Positions 11,814 to 24,300 of a stretch of 64,000 nt of DNA are shown one piece after another. The DNA is from Stachybotrys elegans. Its lineage: Eukaryota > Ascomycota > Sordariomycetes > Hypocreales > Stachybotryaceae. Every line of letters starts with the position of its first letter. Position 1 is the stretch's first letter. The notes beneath the pieces were generated by a model. The model saw only the letters and a program-made list of their open reading frames with translations, had not been told where the DNA came from and made no database searches. The position numbers were made by a program, and so were the translations under genes. The stretch covers positions 2,108,001 to 2,172,000 of the forward strand of contig JAGPNK010000001.1 in NCBI GenBank assembly GCA_020746835.1, in the 5' to 3' direction.

Positions 11814-12356
11814 AAAAGATGGCTCTTGACCTCAACAGCGAGGGAGCGGTATTCATACCATTAAGTTAGGGTCGGTTATCGACCAGCTTGCTACCTATCC
11901 AGACACATTACAAAGCAGTAGATGTATTTGTCTTCATAAACGAGACATGAGATAAAAACAAAATAAAAAGATTGGCCAAGGGTACATGCATGCCATCGTA
12001 GGTGATTTACCAGATGCAATAGGAAATCGTAAAGACCCAGAAGAGGGTGAAAAAAAGGAAATGTAGGATGCAGAGTGCAAAACAAAAGTACAAAGAAAAA
12101 AAGAGAAAAAAAAAACCCGAAACGACGAGGATATCATAAGACCACACCGACAAAAGGAAAACCCAAGCCCTATGTCCCTGTAAAAGCACACAACACGCAC
12201 ACGCACACACCCATGCATGCGTAAAATGTCCATGAAACACCAGTCCTGGGACCCGATCCTTCACCCATTTCTATCCTCCTCCCCCTTGCCGAAAAAGCAT
12301 ATCCCATAAGCACCATCATTAACGTTTGCGGCACAAACCAGTACCTCCTTCTTCTT
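11814..12356. other. Convergent 3' region between transcription factor and leashin
   Basis: Both genes end here, so it should carry two 3' UTRs and polyadenylation signals. The centre (about 11930-12120) is A-rich on the + strand, with an interrupted A tract near 12097-12117. Nothing coding is evident. Confidence 0.6.
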
Positions 12357-15300
12357 TTAATCACCGCCCAGGTATGAGCCCGTCGCGCCGCCGGTCATAT
12401 GCTCCGTCACCACGCTGATGTGGCTTCGGGCACCGAGCGAGGCGCCTCCGCCATCGCTCGACGGCGCGCCGAAGCGCTTGCCCTTGTCGCGAGCGACGAG
12501 GACCTGGGCAGGGCAGATGACAATCTCCTCATCTCCCACTCCTTGGTCGTCTCCCTTCTTAACCACAAGAGGGAACAACACACATCGTACAACAGCTCCC
12601 TGTTCTTCGAGCTCTTCATTAGATAGAGATGCGCTGCCACTGCGCTCGTTCATCATGGTGGCATTGAAAGGAACAGTGTGTGCAAGCTCGCCACTTTCGT
12701 CATACTCGGGCTGGAGCGGAGGCAGCATGACGTACTCTGCCTTCTGGGTACGCATCTCGATGGAAAGATCAATTGCTTCCCTCATGACCCGACGCAGCTG
12801 AGACTGGATCTGAGCCTCAAGATTGCTAGGCGGCGGCAGGATCTTGCAGAGCGTCTGGAAAATGGCTCCGACAACGGCCTCTGTGTCTTGGCTGCGCTGC
12901 TCCTTGAAACTATCTCGCTGCGAGAGCATAGTCAAGGTGACGGCCCGCCAGAGACGGACGGCTTGTGCAGGACCGACCTCAGTAAGGGTCTTCTCGAGAG
13001 ACTTGAGCTTCTGTCGCTGCTCGCGGTCCATGCCAAAGAGATATCTCGTGAAGACATACTCCCATATCATGTTCATGGTCATGGACATGAAAATGTCGCG
13101 ACGACGAACTCGGTCTCTGAGATAGACGTCGACGTCGGACCCGTCGAGAACAGCATTGTCGAGACGGTCGACGGTTTTCTCATCATTGATCTCGCTGGTA
13201 AGACGACATGCGCGCATGTCGGAAAATTTGGAGAAACGCAGCACCCATTGCTGGACGTGAGAGCAGAGCTGCTGGCAGCGATTGTCAAAGTAGTCCTCGT
13301 CGTGGATCTTGAGAAACTCAGCGTCGCTGGCCTTGGCGGCGAGGATCTGGCGCTGCATTTCGCGAACTTGTTCCTTGACTGCGTCGAGCTGCGCACGGAG
13401 ATCGGCAATCTCTGCGTCCTTTGCCGCAATCGTCTGCATGGCCTGGTTGTGGGTGCCGCGGGTCTTTTCGAGCTCACGGGTCATGTCGGCATGGCGAACC
13501 TCGAGGTCGGCATACCGGCGGTTGTCCTTCCTGGCCAGCTCGGCATTGGCAGTGCTGAGGCCTTCATTGACCTCTGTGAGTCGTGACACCTCATTACGGA
13601 GGAACTGTAGAGTCTGCTTGAGTGCATCGATCTCGGCATCACGCTCAGACAGGATATGCGCAGTGCGCTGGTTGACGTTGGTCTCGGCGTGGGATCGGGC
13701 GTCACTCAAGAGCCGGTTCTCTTCCAGTAGCTGTTGGACCTTGGATTCCAGCTCGATGACCTGCATGCTCTGGCGGCGGCGCATGCTGTGGGGCCTGGTT
13801 GGGGACCGAGGGGAACCGATGCGGCCCTCTCCAAAGCCATCCTACGGAACATCGCGTGTTAGTTCAAGACGAAATAAAGCCACAATCAAAGTCAAGGGAG
13901 GATGGATGGCGGGAGGGGCCATCATGCCCACGACTGAGCGCAGGCGGCATCATTCAAGACAGGGGCTGGTTCATATAGTCGGGGGTGGGCACTTACGTAT
14001 ACGTCGGTCATGTCCTTGGAACGGACACGGCCTTCGTTGGCAATAGGCGTCGTCGAATTGTTTTGCTGACGGAGAGATCTCAGGTCACCGCTTACGCGCT
14101 TGTCGACCCGACGAAGTGGAGGAGTGGGGGAAGGCTTGATGCCTGGGCTTTCAGGCCGGATTTTGAGCGGCTCAGGCGTCCGGTGCCTGATGAGGCTGGT
14201 GTTTGACACCGACCGCCGCGCCACAGGTGGCGTAATCGAGAGCGAGGTCCTTGGAGACGACGACGACGACGGTGGCGATGGCGATTGCTTGTCCCGAGCC
14301 CCGTATTGGCCGTCCGAGATGCTTCTCAGGCTTGGCTTTGTCTTCAAGTCCCTATCCCTGTCCCTGTCCGTGTCTCTGCTTCTCGAGGTCGGCGCCATCG
14401 CCGCTGCCGCCACTGCTGCTCCCGCTGCCAATGCTCCGTAGTTCTTCTTCTTGTCGTCAGTTCGTGTTGGCGTTTCTTGCTGCCTCAGCTTCTTCTTCTC
14501 CGGTTCTGGCGTTGATTCTTTGGCGGTCGGTGCCAGGATCACTGGTGTGCCGAATGGCGTTCGTCGAGATCTCTTTTCTGTTGTCGCCTCGGGTGTTTTA
14601 GCCGCCTCCGTCCAGTCTCCTGAGTGCACGCCACTGTCTCTCTGCTCTGCCTCCAACACGTTGCTCCGTGGTCGTAGCCGATTAGGTGAGTCTGCCACGA
14701 AACCGCTGTCTCGGTTGGCATCGACCTTGAGTGAGCGTCCTCTTGGTGCCTCCGCTTCTGCCTCTGGCATTTCTTGGACCGCTGGAAGCAGGCCGCGACT
14801 TGGCGACCTGCGCACTTGCGCGACCTCTATGCCTCGGTCTCCAGTCTGAAGCTGCCTCTCTTCTGCGTGGGATTTGTCTTCCCACGGTCCCCGTTCATGC
14901 GTCGCTCGTCGCGATTCGGGGACGGTTGATCTTGTAAGATGTGATTCTCCGTGTCCCAGCACAGGGCTTTCTTCGATCTCCTCCTCATCAAGTCTCGCGC
15001 CCTGGCGAACTGTCTCCTTCCACCCCCCTTCTGACTCGGTGAAACTCGAACTATTTGGCGTCTGTATGGGCAACATTTCCCTGCTGCTCTTGTTGGAATT
15101 CCGCGCTACATCATCGCCGCCAACTGCCCAGAGATTGTCGTTTGTCTGCAAGTCTTCTCCCACCTCGATGACTTTCCTCTCGTCTTCCTCAGCCTGACGT
15201 TTTTCCACCCCCTTCTTCTTGCTTCTCTTCTCAGACTTCTTCTCCCCGCCAAAGGCCTCGGCCAGGATGGCTCCCGCTGCGATCGCGGAAGCTCCGATGA

Positions 15301-18300
15301 TTTTTTCTGAAGCCGGCTTGTCTTTTTGCTTAGTCTTTTTCTGGGTAGCCTTGGGAGTGTCTTCGCGCTTCTCAGTCTTGCTGATGTCTCGATCAACTTC
15401 CCTCTCTGTGAGTTCAGCCCCAGAATCCTTGGAGATTTCCATGCTCGCTTCCAGACTCTTGAGATTGATTGGATCGTCTTCGAGCAAGGCAGGTCTGTGA
15501 GACTCCTCGGCCCAGTAAGCTGGCATTGGCGAGCTGTGTTCTGGTACACCAATGTCCCGCACGTCTTTGCTGTCATAAACATGCTTCTCTCGAGGGTCCG
15601 TGTCCATTGGATCAGCCACAATCTCCTTGCTCTGCTCAATCTGCTCCAGAAGGCCGGGCTTCGATGCTGTGCTCCTGATCTCTTCTGGTAGAGAAGCAGC
15701 GCTCTCAGTCTTGCGGGTGCTGGGTGCCTCCTCCACCTTCTCCTGCAGTGCCAGGTCCTTGGCAGTTGGTTCTTCTTCTGCTCCAGCCAGATCCACAACC
15801 ACGTCTGAACCCTTCTTCTTCTTCTTCTTTTCCTTCTTCTTGGAGCTTGATACGTCAACAGCATCTTCCTCCTTGGACTGGGGTGCGTCGACCGCTTCCG
15901 TTGGTTTGATCTGTTCTGGAAGTAGCTGCTTGGACACGCTGCTAGTAGAGTCTTCCCTCATTGGCGTCTCGATGCTCGCCACCTCGGGTAGTGCGGCTTG
16001 CAAGGACTTGCGCTTCTTGTCTTTCTTCTCCTTCTTCGACTGCTTTTTGGAGCTGGTGGTCGCGCTGTCGGCAAGTCCAGGTTCGCCAGCCTCTTCCTGA
16101 GGAACCTCGATTATCAATCCTGATGGCTCGGCCTCAGCAGGAGGATCGACTTCTTGAGATGGAGGCACATTAATCCTCTCAGAAACGGGCGGCTCAACCG
16201 CTGGTTCCACATCTGGCACCTCGATAGGTACGGTCGTGTCCGCTACCACGGGAGGAGAAGAAGGTCTGTCCGGTGGTGCCATTTGTAGAGACGGAGAAGA
16301 AGTTGCCTCTGGTGTTGCTTCAGGTCGATCCGGGATTTCGGCAACAACGGGTTGCACAGCATCACTGTCCGCAGTGCTTGTGGTTGGTTCCGGAGGCGCA
16401 TCTGCTGTCGCCAGATTGACATCCTCGTCTGGGCTCGGCAGGGACTTGTCGACTCCATCACCTGTTTCGGCCATTGCAGAAGCTTCTGGTACTGATGCTT
16501 CAGTATGCTCAGCAGGTGGCGCAGGCGTAGGTTCGTTTGGCTGTTCGGTCGGCTCCCGTACAGCAGGCTGCTTTTCGGCCTCTGGCTCACTTGTCTTCTC
16601 CATTTTCCCCTTTTTGCCCTTCTTAGCCTTCTTCTCTTTCTTTGTCGCAGGAGCAAGCCAACTGTCGGCAGCCTCAGTGGAAGATGGCTCAACAGGTTCT
16701 TCGATTTCGGGCTTAGGTTCGGGAAGTTGAGTGGCAGACTCGGTAGCCCGCTCACCAAGAGTGCGGTCATTGCTTTCTACCATGACGACCTTTGGCGCAG
16801 ATTCCAGAGTCTCGGTGTTATCATCTTTGGGCTCCTCTGGCTGCTCAGCAGTTGGTTCAGGTGCCGCAGGAGTCTCGGTAGTTGGTGCAGCTGGCTCTAT
16901 CGCTCCATCGCCTGAAAGCAAACCAGGCGCTCCATCAGAAGCGCCAGGTGTCTCCATGGCGTCTGGTGCAACTGGCTCGGGTACCGGCTCGGTTGCAGGC
17001 TCGACAGCTTGATCCGTAATATCAGGCAGTTCACGTGGTGGCTCCACGATCGAATCAGTGGGACCATCAGGGGCTGATTCGACAAGTAGTGCAGGTTCAT
17101 CCTTTGCTTGATCCGATGCGGTTGACAGTTCTGGGGTTTCGTTAGACACGGTATCCATCTTCTGGTTCTTCTTTTTCTTGTTCTTCTTCTTCCCAGATTT
17201 GGATGTATCTTCCGCAGGCACCACTGGCTCAGTAACAGGGAGGACTTCATCAGTAGGAACCGCAAGAACAGTCTCGTCCGCAAGAGTCTTGTCAGGGGTG
17301 ATCTCGGTAGCTGCCTCGGCCATAGGCATCGGTGCTTCAGAGGCCTCAACCGAAGGCTCTGGAACGGTAGGCGTCGTAAGTTCAGGCTCGACCGTAGTAG
17401 GCTGGTCAGTCATCGCCTCCATGATGGGAACTTCTGCCGGGTCGACATCCCCTGTGCCAGGATTCGCAGTGGCAGACACTTCCATAGTAGGTTCCGTGGG
17501 AATGCTTGCTTCAATGGTGGTCTCAGGAATGAGCTCTGCAGCGCGAGGCACTTCAACAGGTGCCTCTGTAGTGGCAGGTTCCTGCACAATCGCTTCTGTG
17601 GCCTCGGGCTTCTCATCCTGGACTGTCTCTGGAGCATGAACTGTCTTCTGCTCCTCGGCAGGAGTTTCAGCACTCACATCCTCCGATGCACCTTTGCTCT
17701 TCTTCGACTTCTTGGACTTTTTCTTCTTCTTTGACGTTTCAGCTGCGTCCAAGTCGTCTTGAGTTGTCTTGGGCGTCTCTTCAACCGCAGTCTCTGGTTC
17801 GACAGCCGGGGCATCTGTGACCGGTTCTGAGGTAACGTCCACGACGAGCGGCACCTGTTTTTCTGTCGTTTCCGTCACCACCGCATCCGGCATATCAAGA
17901 CTTCTCTCAGTGCCAAGAGTTTCTGGGATAGTTGCGCCATCGGGTTCAGTCGGTACCGCAGAAGCTCCGGGGGCCTCAGAGGCTTCGGAAGATGGGTGTA
18001 CAGTGTTCTCTTGCAGAGCAGGCTCTAGATTGTGGGATGCTTCTTGGGCCTCAGTGACAATACCTGACGGCGTTGAGATGTCAGGGACCTCAGAGATCTC
18101 GGGGGCCTTCATTTCAGTCTCTTCCACCACAGGCTCTCCGACAGAAATTTCTCCTTGGACCTCAACAGGAGCATCCAGAGGCGCGTCTTCAGCCGCTTCC
18201 ATACCAGCTGAGGCTGCCAACTTCTGGGCAAGCTTCTGAGCCTTCTTCCTCTCCTTTTTCGACATCTTCGAAGTCGCATCGATGACAGGTTCAACGGCCA

Positions 18301-21300
18301 CTTCTTGTGGGGTTACCGGCACCTCGACAGCCTCCTCTGGGGATTGGTTGGCCTCCTTTTCAATGTGCTGCGTCTCAACAACGGGCTCAGTCGGTGGTTC
18401 CATGGATGCAGACTCTACAGGCACATCGGCAGCTTGTGCCTGTTTCTTCTTTTTCTTCTTGTCCTTCTTTGACAGCTTTTCTTGAGGTACGGCATCCGTC
18501 ATGGTGACATCCTGGATCTTGACTTCCTCAACGGCGCTGTTCATGGGTTCATCGGCACCAGGAATAATCGCTTCGGAGGTCTGCGGTTTGTCTGTCGCTT
18601 CTGTGGGTTGGAGAGGTTCATCTGGGAGCTCGGGAGGAATGTTCCCAGAGGGCGTTTCTTCAGTGAGAGGCATAACTTGGCCGTCTGTCACGATAGCATC
18701 CACGGCTGAGGAAGGTTCAGGCAAAGCTGATGAGTCCACCCCGGTGGAAGTGATGGGCTCTGCAGTGGCTTCAGGTAGCTGAGCAGGTTCGACAACTGCT
18801 TCTTGATCTTTTTCAGCTGAATTATTGGAAGCCACCACGGTCTCAGGAGCTTGAGTTGTCTGAGCAATAACTGCCTGAGGCGTCTCTGTGGGCTCTTCCT
18901 CCGGCAGAGCAGAAGCCTGGTCTCGCTTCTTCTTTTTCTTGTCCTTCTTGCTCTTCTTACTTGTCGAAGGGGCGTCAGCAGCATTGTCAGTCTCAATAGC
19001 GGGTAAAGGAGTCGTGATGACTTCAGACAGTGCTTCCTGAGTGACTTGCGAAGGGGCTTCCGATGCATCAACCTCAACTTTTCCGTCAGTAGCACCGATG
19101 GACTTGGTGGCTGTTGTTTCCTCTGTGGGTTGCTGCAGAGATTGCGCATTGCTCTCGGGGACGGTGGCGTCGGAAGGCTCAGAGGCCTCTGGCACAGGGA
19201 GTGTTGAAGTTTCAGGGTCTGCATCCGCCAGTGGAAGAGCAACTGTAGACTCTAGAGGATCCGAGTCTTTTTTGGCTTCCCCTGCGGGCAGTGTTTCAGA
19301 AGCAGGTGGCAGGACGGATTCCTGTGGCTCGGGGCCAACATTTTCAGCAACGGCTTCCGTGGCAGCAGAAGGGTCAGAAGACTGGGAAGGGATGGGAGGA
19401 TCGGCCGTGGGTTCCAGCGAGGACTCAGCCTCACCCTTCTTCTTTTTCTTCTTCTTGTCCTTCTTGTCTTTCTTGGTCTTGGAGGGAGTTGTGTCTATGT
19501 CGTCCACAGTAGGCGCCGGAGTTTCGACCTCGGGCTCGGGCTCTGGTACAAGCTGAGAAGTGGGATTTTCCTCGGTAGCTGGTTCGGATGTTTTGGTCTC
19601 CGAAACATGCTCGGCCGGTTCGGAGTCAGATGTATTGGCGTCTGTCGGCTCCGGCTGGGCCTCAACGTTGCCGGTTGCAACCGTTTCGTCGCCCAGCAAA
19701 GGCTGGTTGGGAGTAACTGATTCAACCCCAGGCTCAGATTCAGAAGGCTTGCCCAAATCCTCCGGGCCAGACTGCTGCGCATTCACCGACTCAAGAGCAG
19801 GCAAATCTGCTGATTCGGCTACCTTTACTGCCTCGGGGGACAGCTCTGTAGGGAGAGATTGGTCAGTGTGAGTCTCTGGCTCCAAGCTCTTGGTGGCTTC
19901 GGCATCAGACGGAGTCGCAGCTAACGGCACTTCAGGGCCTTCCTCCGACTCAATAGCCGGTGCGGGCTCCTCTGTTGAAGAACCCCGATGGACCTCAGGT
20001 GCTGGCTCGGTTTCCGTCTCACCAGTAGTCTCTTTTGGCGCAACCACCTCTTCTACTGCCGAAGAGTCGGGGCCAGAGTCAATCACGGGTTGTGATTTAG
20101 ACAGCGTCTGGCTATCTTCTGTGGCGGCAGGCTCCTCGAGGACAATCGGCTTGGCTTCCTCGATTGGGTCGGCAAACTCAACAGTCTTGCCCTTCTTCTT
20201 CTCCTTCTTGAGCTTTTTTCTTTCCTTCTTGGAGAGGCCAGCCAATGAGGGATCACCATCGCCATCTTCGTTCTCAGCCTTCAATGCTGAGACGTCCTGC
20301 GGCTCTGCAGCTGGTGCTTCTCGGGGCTCAGTACTTTCGGCTACAGTCGTCGGCTCAGAGACAGTATCCTCTTGTGCCAGCAATTGCGGAGCGGCCGGAT
20401 GCTCTTCGATACTTACAGGGTCGGCCTCGGCCGCCGTTTCAACATCTTGAGCCAGAGCCTTGCTCTTCTTTTTCTTGCTCTTCTTCTCTGTCTTCGAGAG
20501 GGTCACGGCTTCGGGGGTGTCATCAACCTCATCCTTGGTGGCAGTGGATTCAGCATCCGGTGTTTGGCTGGGTTCGGCTTGTGAACCGGGAACGGAGAGA
20601 GATACTCTGGATGGCTCTGGCACTGCAGCAGGCTCGGCCTGAACTTCAGGATCGGCCGCTTCATCTGATGGCTGGAGAAGAGCCGGCTCTGTTGGCTCTT
20701 TGACGTCGGAGGCCTCCGCCACATCAACATTCACATTGTCGCTTGACTCGCCAACATCCTGCAGCTTGTCTGCGGGTTGGTTCTCCTGCTCAACGAGCCT
20801 CTCTGAATCAGCCAGGAGCAGCGGAGACGATTCGGGTTCCTTCACGGGGTCAAGCTCTGTACGCTCGACGACGTGACTTGAGTCAGAAGTCAAAGGGGCG
20901 GCCGCGGCATCATAAGGGTGAGAATCCTTCATTGAATCGACATCGGCTATGGCAGATGGTCCGGTATGCTCAGTGAGCTCGTCGGGGTCTGCTGAGGACT
21001 TTTCCTTCTTCTTCTTCTTCTTTTTCTTGTCCTTCTTCGAGACAGGCTCATCCTCAATCTTCTCGTCTCCAGCTCCCGCTTGTATTTCAGCTTCGGGTGA
21101 CGCCCCAGAGTCGATGTGCGACTCAGGGTCCGGTCCCTTTGCTATCTCGTGTTTCTCATTCTGTTCATTGGCAAGGCCACTGCTTCCATCGTCCTCGGTT
21201 CTCTCTGATACAGGCTCCGGCACAGACTCCGGTTCAGGTCCAGTCCTAGATACAGGCTCCGATATCACCCCAGTTCCAGTTCCCAGTGTTGCATGCTCGT

Positions 21301-24300
21301 CGTGCTTGGCATCATCATCCGCGGGCAAGGACCTCAAAAGCTCAGAGCTATTTTCGGGCCTTTCCCTTTGACTTTTTTGCGGGACGGGCGACTGTTCCTG
21401 TGGGGTTTCAACGTCGGTAACTTTAGCCTTTATCTCTTTTTCGTCTTTCTCAGACATGTTCGGACTGAACCCACCCCACGCGTCTTCAGGATTTGCCTCG
21501 GGCACCTGGTTGGAATCGGTCTTGTTGTCGGCCTTGAGGGAATCCGCAGGAGGAATGGCCTCGGTCGTATCATCGGTTTTCGTTATGGGGTCCACGCCGG
21601 AGGCGTCTGGGCCTGCTGTTTCGGCTCCGGGGGTCGGAATGGTTACCTCTGGTTTGTCAGTCTCGGGGGGTGTTTCTTTTGATGCTGCATCCGCGCTGGC
21701 ATCCTCAAGCGCTGTCTTTTCCTGAGCCTCCTGAGCAGCTTGGGCAGCCTTCTTCTGCTTCTTCTTCTGCTTCTTGGAGAGCTTGGCACTTGAGAGGCCG
21801 CCATCTTCTTCGATTGGTTGAGCGGGTTCTGCCGAATCACCGACAATCTTGGAAGAGTCGTCTCCGGCTGGGGTGTCAGGTTCGGTTTGCTGCCCATCTA
21901 GCTGAGCAGCCGGGGCATCCTTGTCTGCTTTATCAAGGGGCTCGTCGGAAGTGGACAGGTTATTGTCCACTTGGGCAGCATCCTCACTGGCTTTGGCAGC
22001 ATCAGCCATCGCAGAAGCATCGGCAGGCTCCTGGGCCTTAGAATCCTGAGGGGCCGTGATCGCGATCTCGTCCGTGTTACCAGCATTAGGCACCGACAAA
22101 GCTTCACCCTGGTTGGTCTGTTGTGCGCTCTCGTCTGCCGCTGCTGCCTCCTCTGTTGCGTCCACAGACTGGCTACCCTTCTTTTTCTTTTTGTTCTTCT
22201 TCTTGCTCTTCTTCGAGTTGTCATTGTCAGCCTCGGGGTCAGCCAGAGTGGCAGCAACTTCGGGTTCCGTCTCAGTCTTCGCTTCTACAATCGTGCCTTG
22301 AGCAGATTCCGTTGGCGGTGTGACAGATGAGGCATCTCCCTTTAGGGAAACGTCTTGCTTCTCCTCTTCCCCTTGTGTGGGCTCATTGTCAAGCGCAGCA
22401 GACTTCTCCTCGACCTGTTCAGGTTCTTGTGTGAAGGCAGGCACATCGGAAACAGGATTATCTGGTTCGTCAGGCTTCGTTGCAGACTCCGGAGTGTCAT
22501 TCACGGTGGCAATATCGGCAGTGCTTCCCTTGGACTTCTTTTTCTTCTTGGACTTCTTGCTGGGTGTCGAGGGGGGCTCATCTTCTTTGGGCGCTTCGGC
22601 TTGGGGCTCGGCGGGGGTCAGGGGAGCTTCAGCGGTTTCCTGCAGAGTTGGGGGGCTGCAATGACTGGTTCTGCGTCTGTGGTCTTGTCGGGTTCTACAG
22701 ACTGCTCAGGCTGTGCAGTCCCCTCAGACTCTGCCGACTTCTCGGGTTCTGCGACGGTGTTGAGCCCGGCAACTTGTTCAGGCTCTGCGGGTTTCTCAGG
22801 CTCCGCGGCAACTTCCTCCTGAACCTGATCTCCATCCAGTACAGCCGGCTCCTTTGGTTGCTGGTTGGCGGCCTCAGCTACAGAACCAGCCTCCGTTGCC
22901 TCGGACGTGGAAGTAGGGTCCTTAACAGTTGCCTCGGTTTCCGGGGTTTCCGTTACCTCCTCGGCTGCCATAGAGTTCCTCTTCTTCTTTGCTGCCTTTG
23001 CTGCTGCCTTTTTGAGCTTCTTCTTCTCTGCGGCAGTAAGCTCAACAAGGGTTGCGGTCTCAGGCGCAGGTTCAGCTGTAGTTTCAGTCGTGACTTCGGT
23101 CGTGACTTCGGTCGGAGGCTCAGGTAGAGATTCGGCGGTAGGCTCAGAGGCAGGCTCAGTGGCAGGCTCAGTGGCAGGCTCAGCGGCAGGCTCAGCGGCA
23201 GACTCAGTGACAGGCTCGGTGACAGGCTCGGCCACTGGTTCAGTGACCGGCTCAATGGCAGGCTCAGCGGCAGGCTCAGAAACAGGCTCAGAAACAGGCT
23301 CAGTAACAGGCTCGGTAACAGGCTCAGCGGCAGACTCAGCGACAGGCTCAGCGACTGGCTCGGCCACTGGTTCAGTGACCGGCTCGATGGCAGGCTCAGC
23401 GGCAGGCTCAGAAACAGGCTCAGAAACAGGCTCGGTGACAGGCTCAGCGGCAGACTCAGTGACAGCCTCAGCGACTGGCTCGGCCACTGGTTCAGTGACA
23501 GCCTCAGTGACAGCCTCAGTGACAGCCTCAGCGACAGCCTCGGCCACTGGTTCAGTGACAGCCTCGATGACAGCCTCAGCGGCAGCCTCAGTAACAGGCT
23601 CAGCGACAGACTCAGTGACAGGCTCAGCGACAGACTCAGTGACAGGCTCAGCGACAGACTCAGTGACAGGCTCAGCGACAGACTCAGTGACAGGCTCAGC
23701 GACTGGCTCGGCCACTGGTTCAGTGACAGTTCCAGTTGCAGGTTCGATTGTAGGCTCAGTTGCAGGCTCAACTGTCAGCTCGGCAGCGGCTTCCTTATCT
23801 TGCGTATCGACGGCGGGTGTCGATTCATCGATTTGCGGTGTCTCCACCAGAGCAGGTACCTGCTCTGCTGCTTCAGCCGTTTCCATCAGCTCCTTTGGCT
23901 GCTTTTGGCTCGCAGGGGGCGCGTTGAACTCGGAACCGCCCTCTTTGGGCGTTGACCCCTCCGTGGGCAGCACCTCGGTGGCAGCTTCAGCTACATCCTT
24001 GGATGCGACCTTGGAATCAGAAAGAGCATTTTCAGCCTTGTCAGACTTGACGTTCACCTGCTTGGCCGACTGCTCTTCGTTCTTTGGGTCACCCCAGACC
24101 TTGCCGAAAGCTGATCCGAAAGATCTCAAGGCAGAGAAGTAACTCTTCTCCTTGGGAGCATCCAGTTTGGTTTCTTCGGCCACTGATGCGGCAGTACCAG
24201 CAGTCCCTAAGGATCGACTGGCCGATGCGTCAGCATCGACTCCCTTGGCTTCGTCGACCTTGGACGCTGCGCTGGGCTCCGACAGAGTTGAATCTCGCTT

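Noticed and set aside
22650..22655. Programmed ribosomal frameshift joining the leashin frames
   Set aside because: A tRNA could slip back one base on the C run, but there is no X-XXY-YYZ slippery heptamer in the zero frame and no obvious downstream stem. A missing base is simpler.
22953..23771. 272-residue Leu/Ser repeat frame on the minus strand
   Set aside because: Another shadow frame of the same minisatellite.
22865..24142. Open frame of 425 residues on the + strand, Gly/Ser/Thr/Val-rich, opposite leashin
   Set aside because: It is the antisense reading of the 12-bp repeat array; period-12 DNA keeps several frames open. No start context or family.
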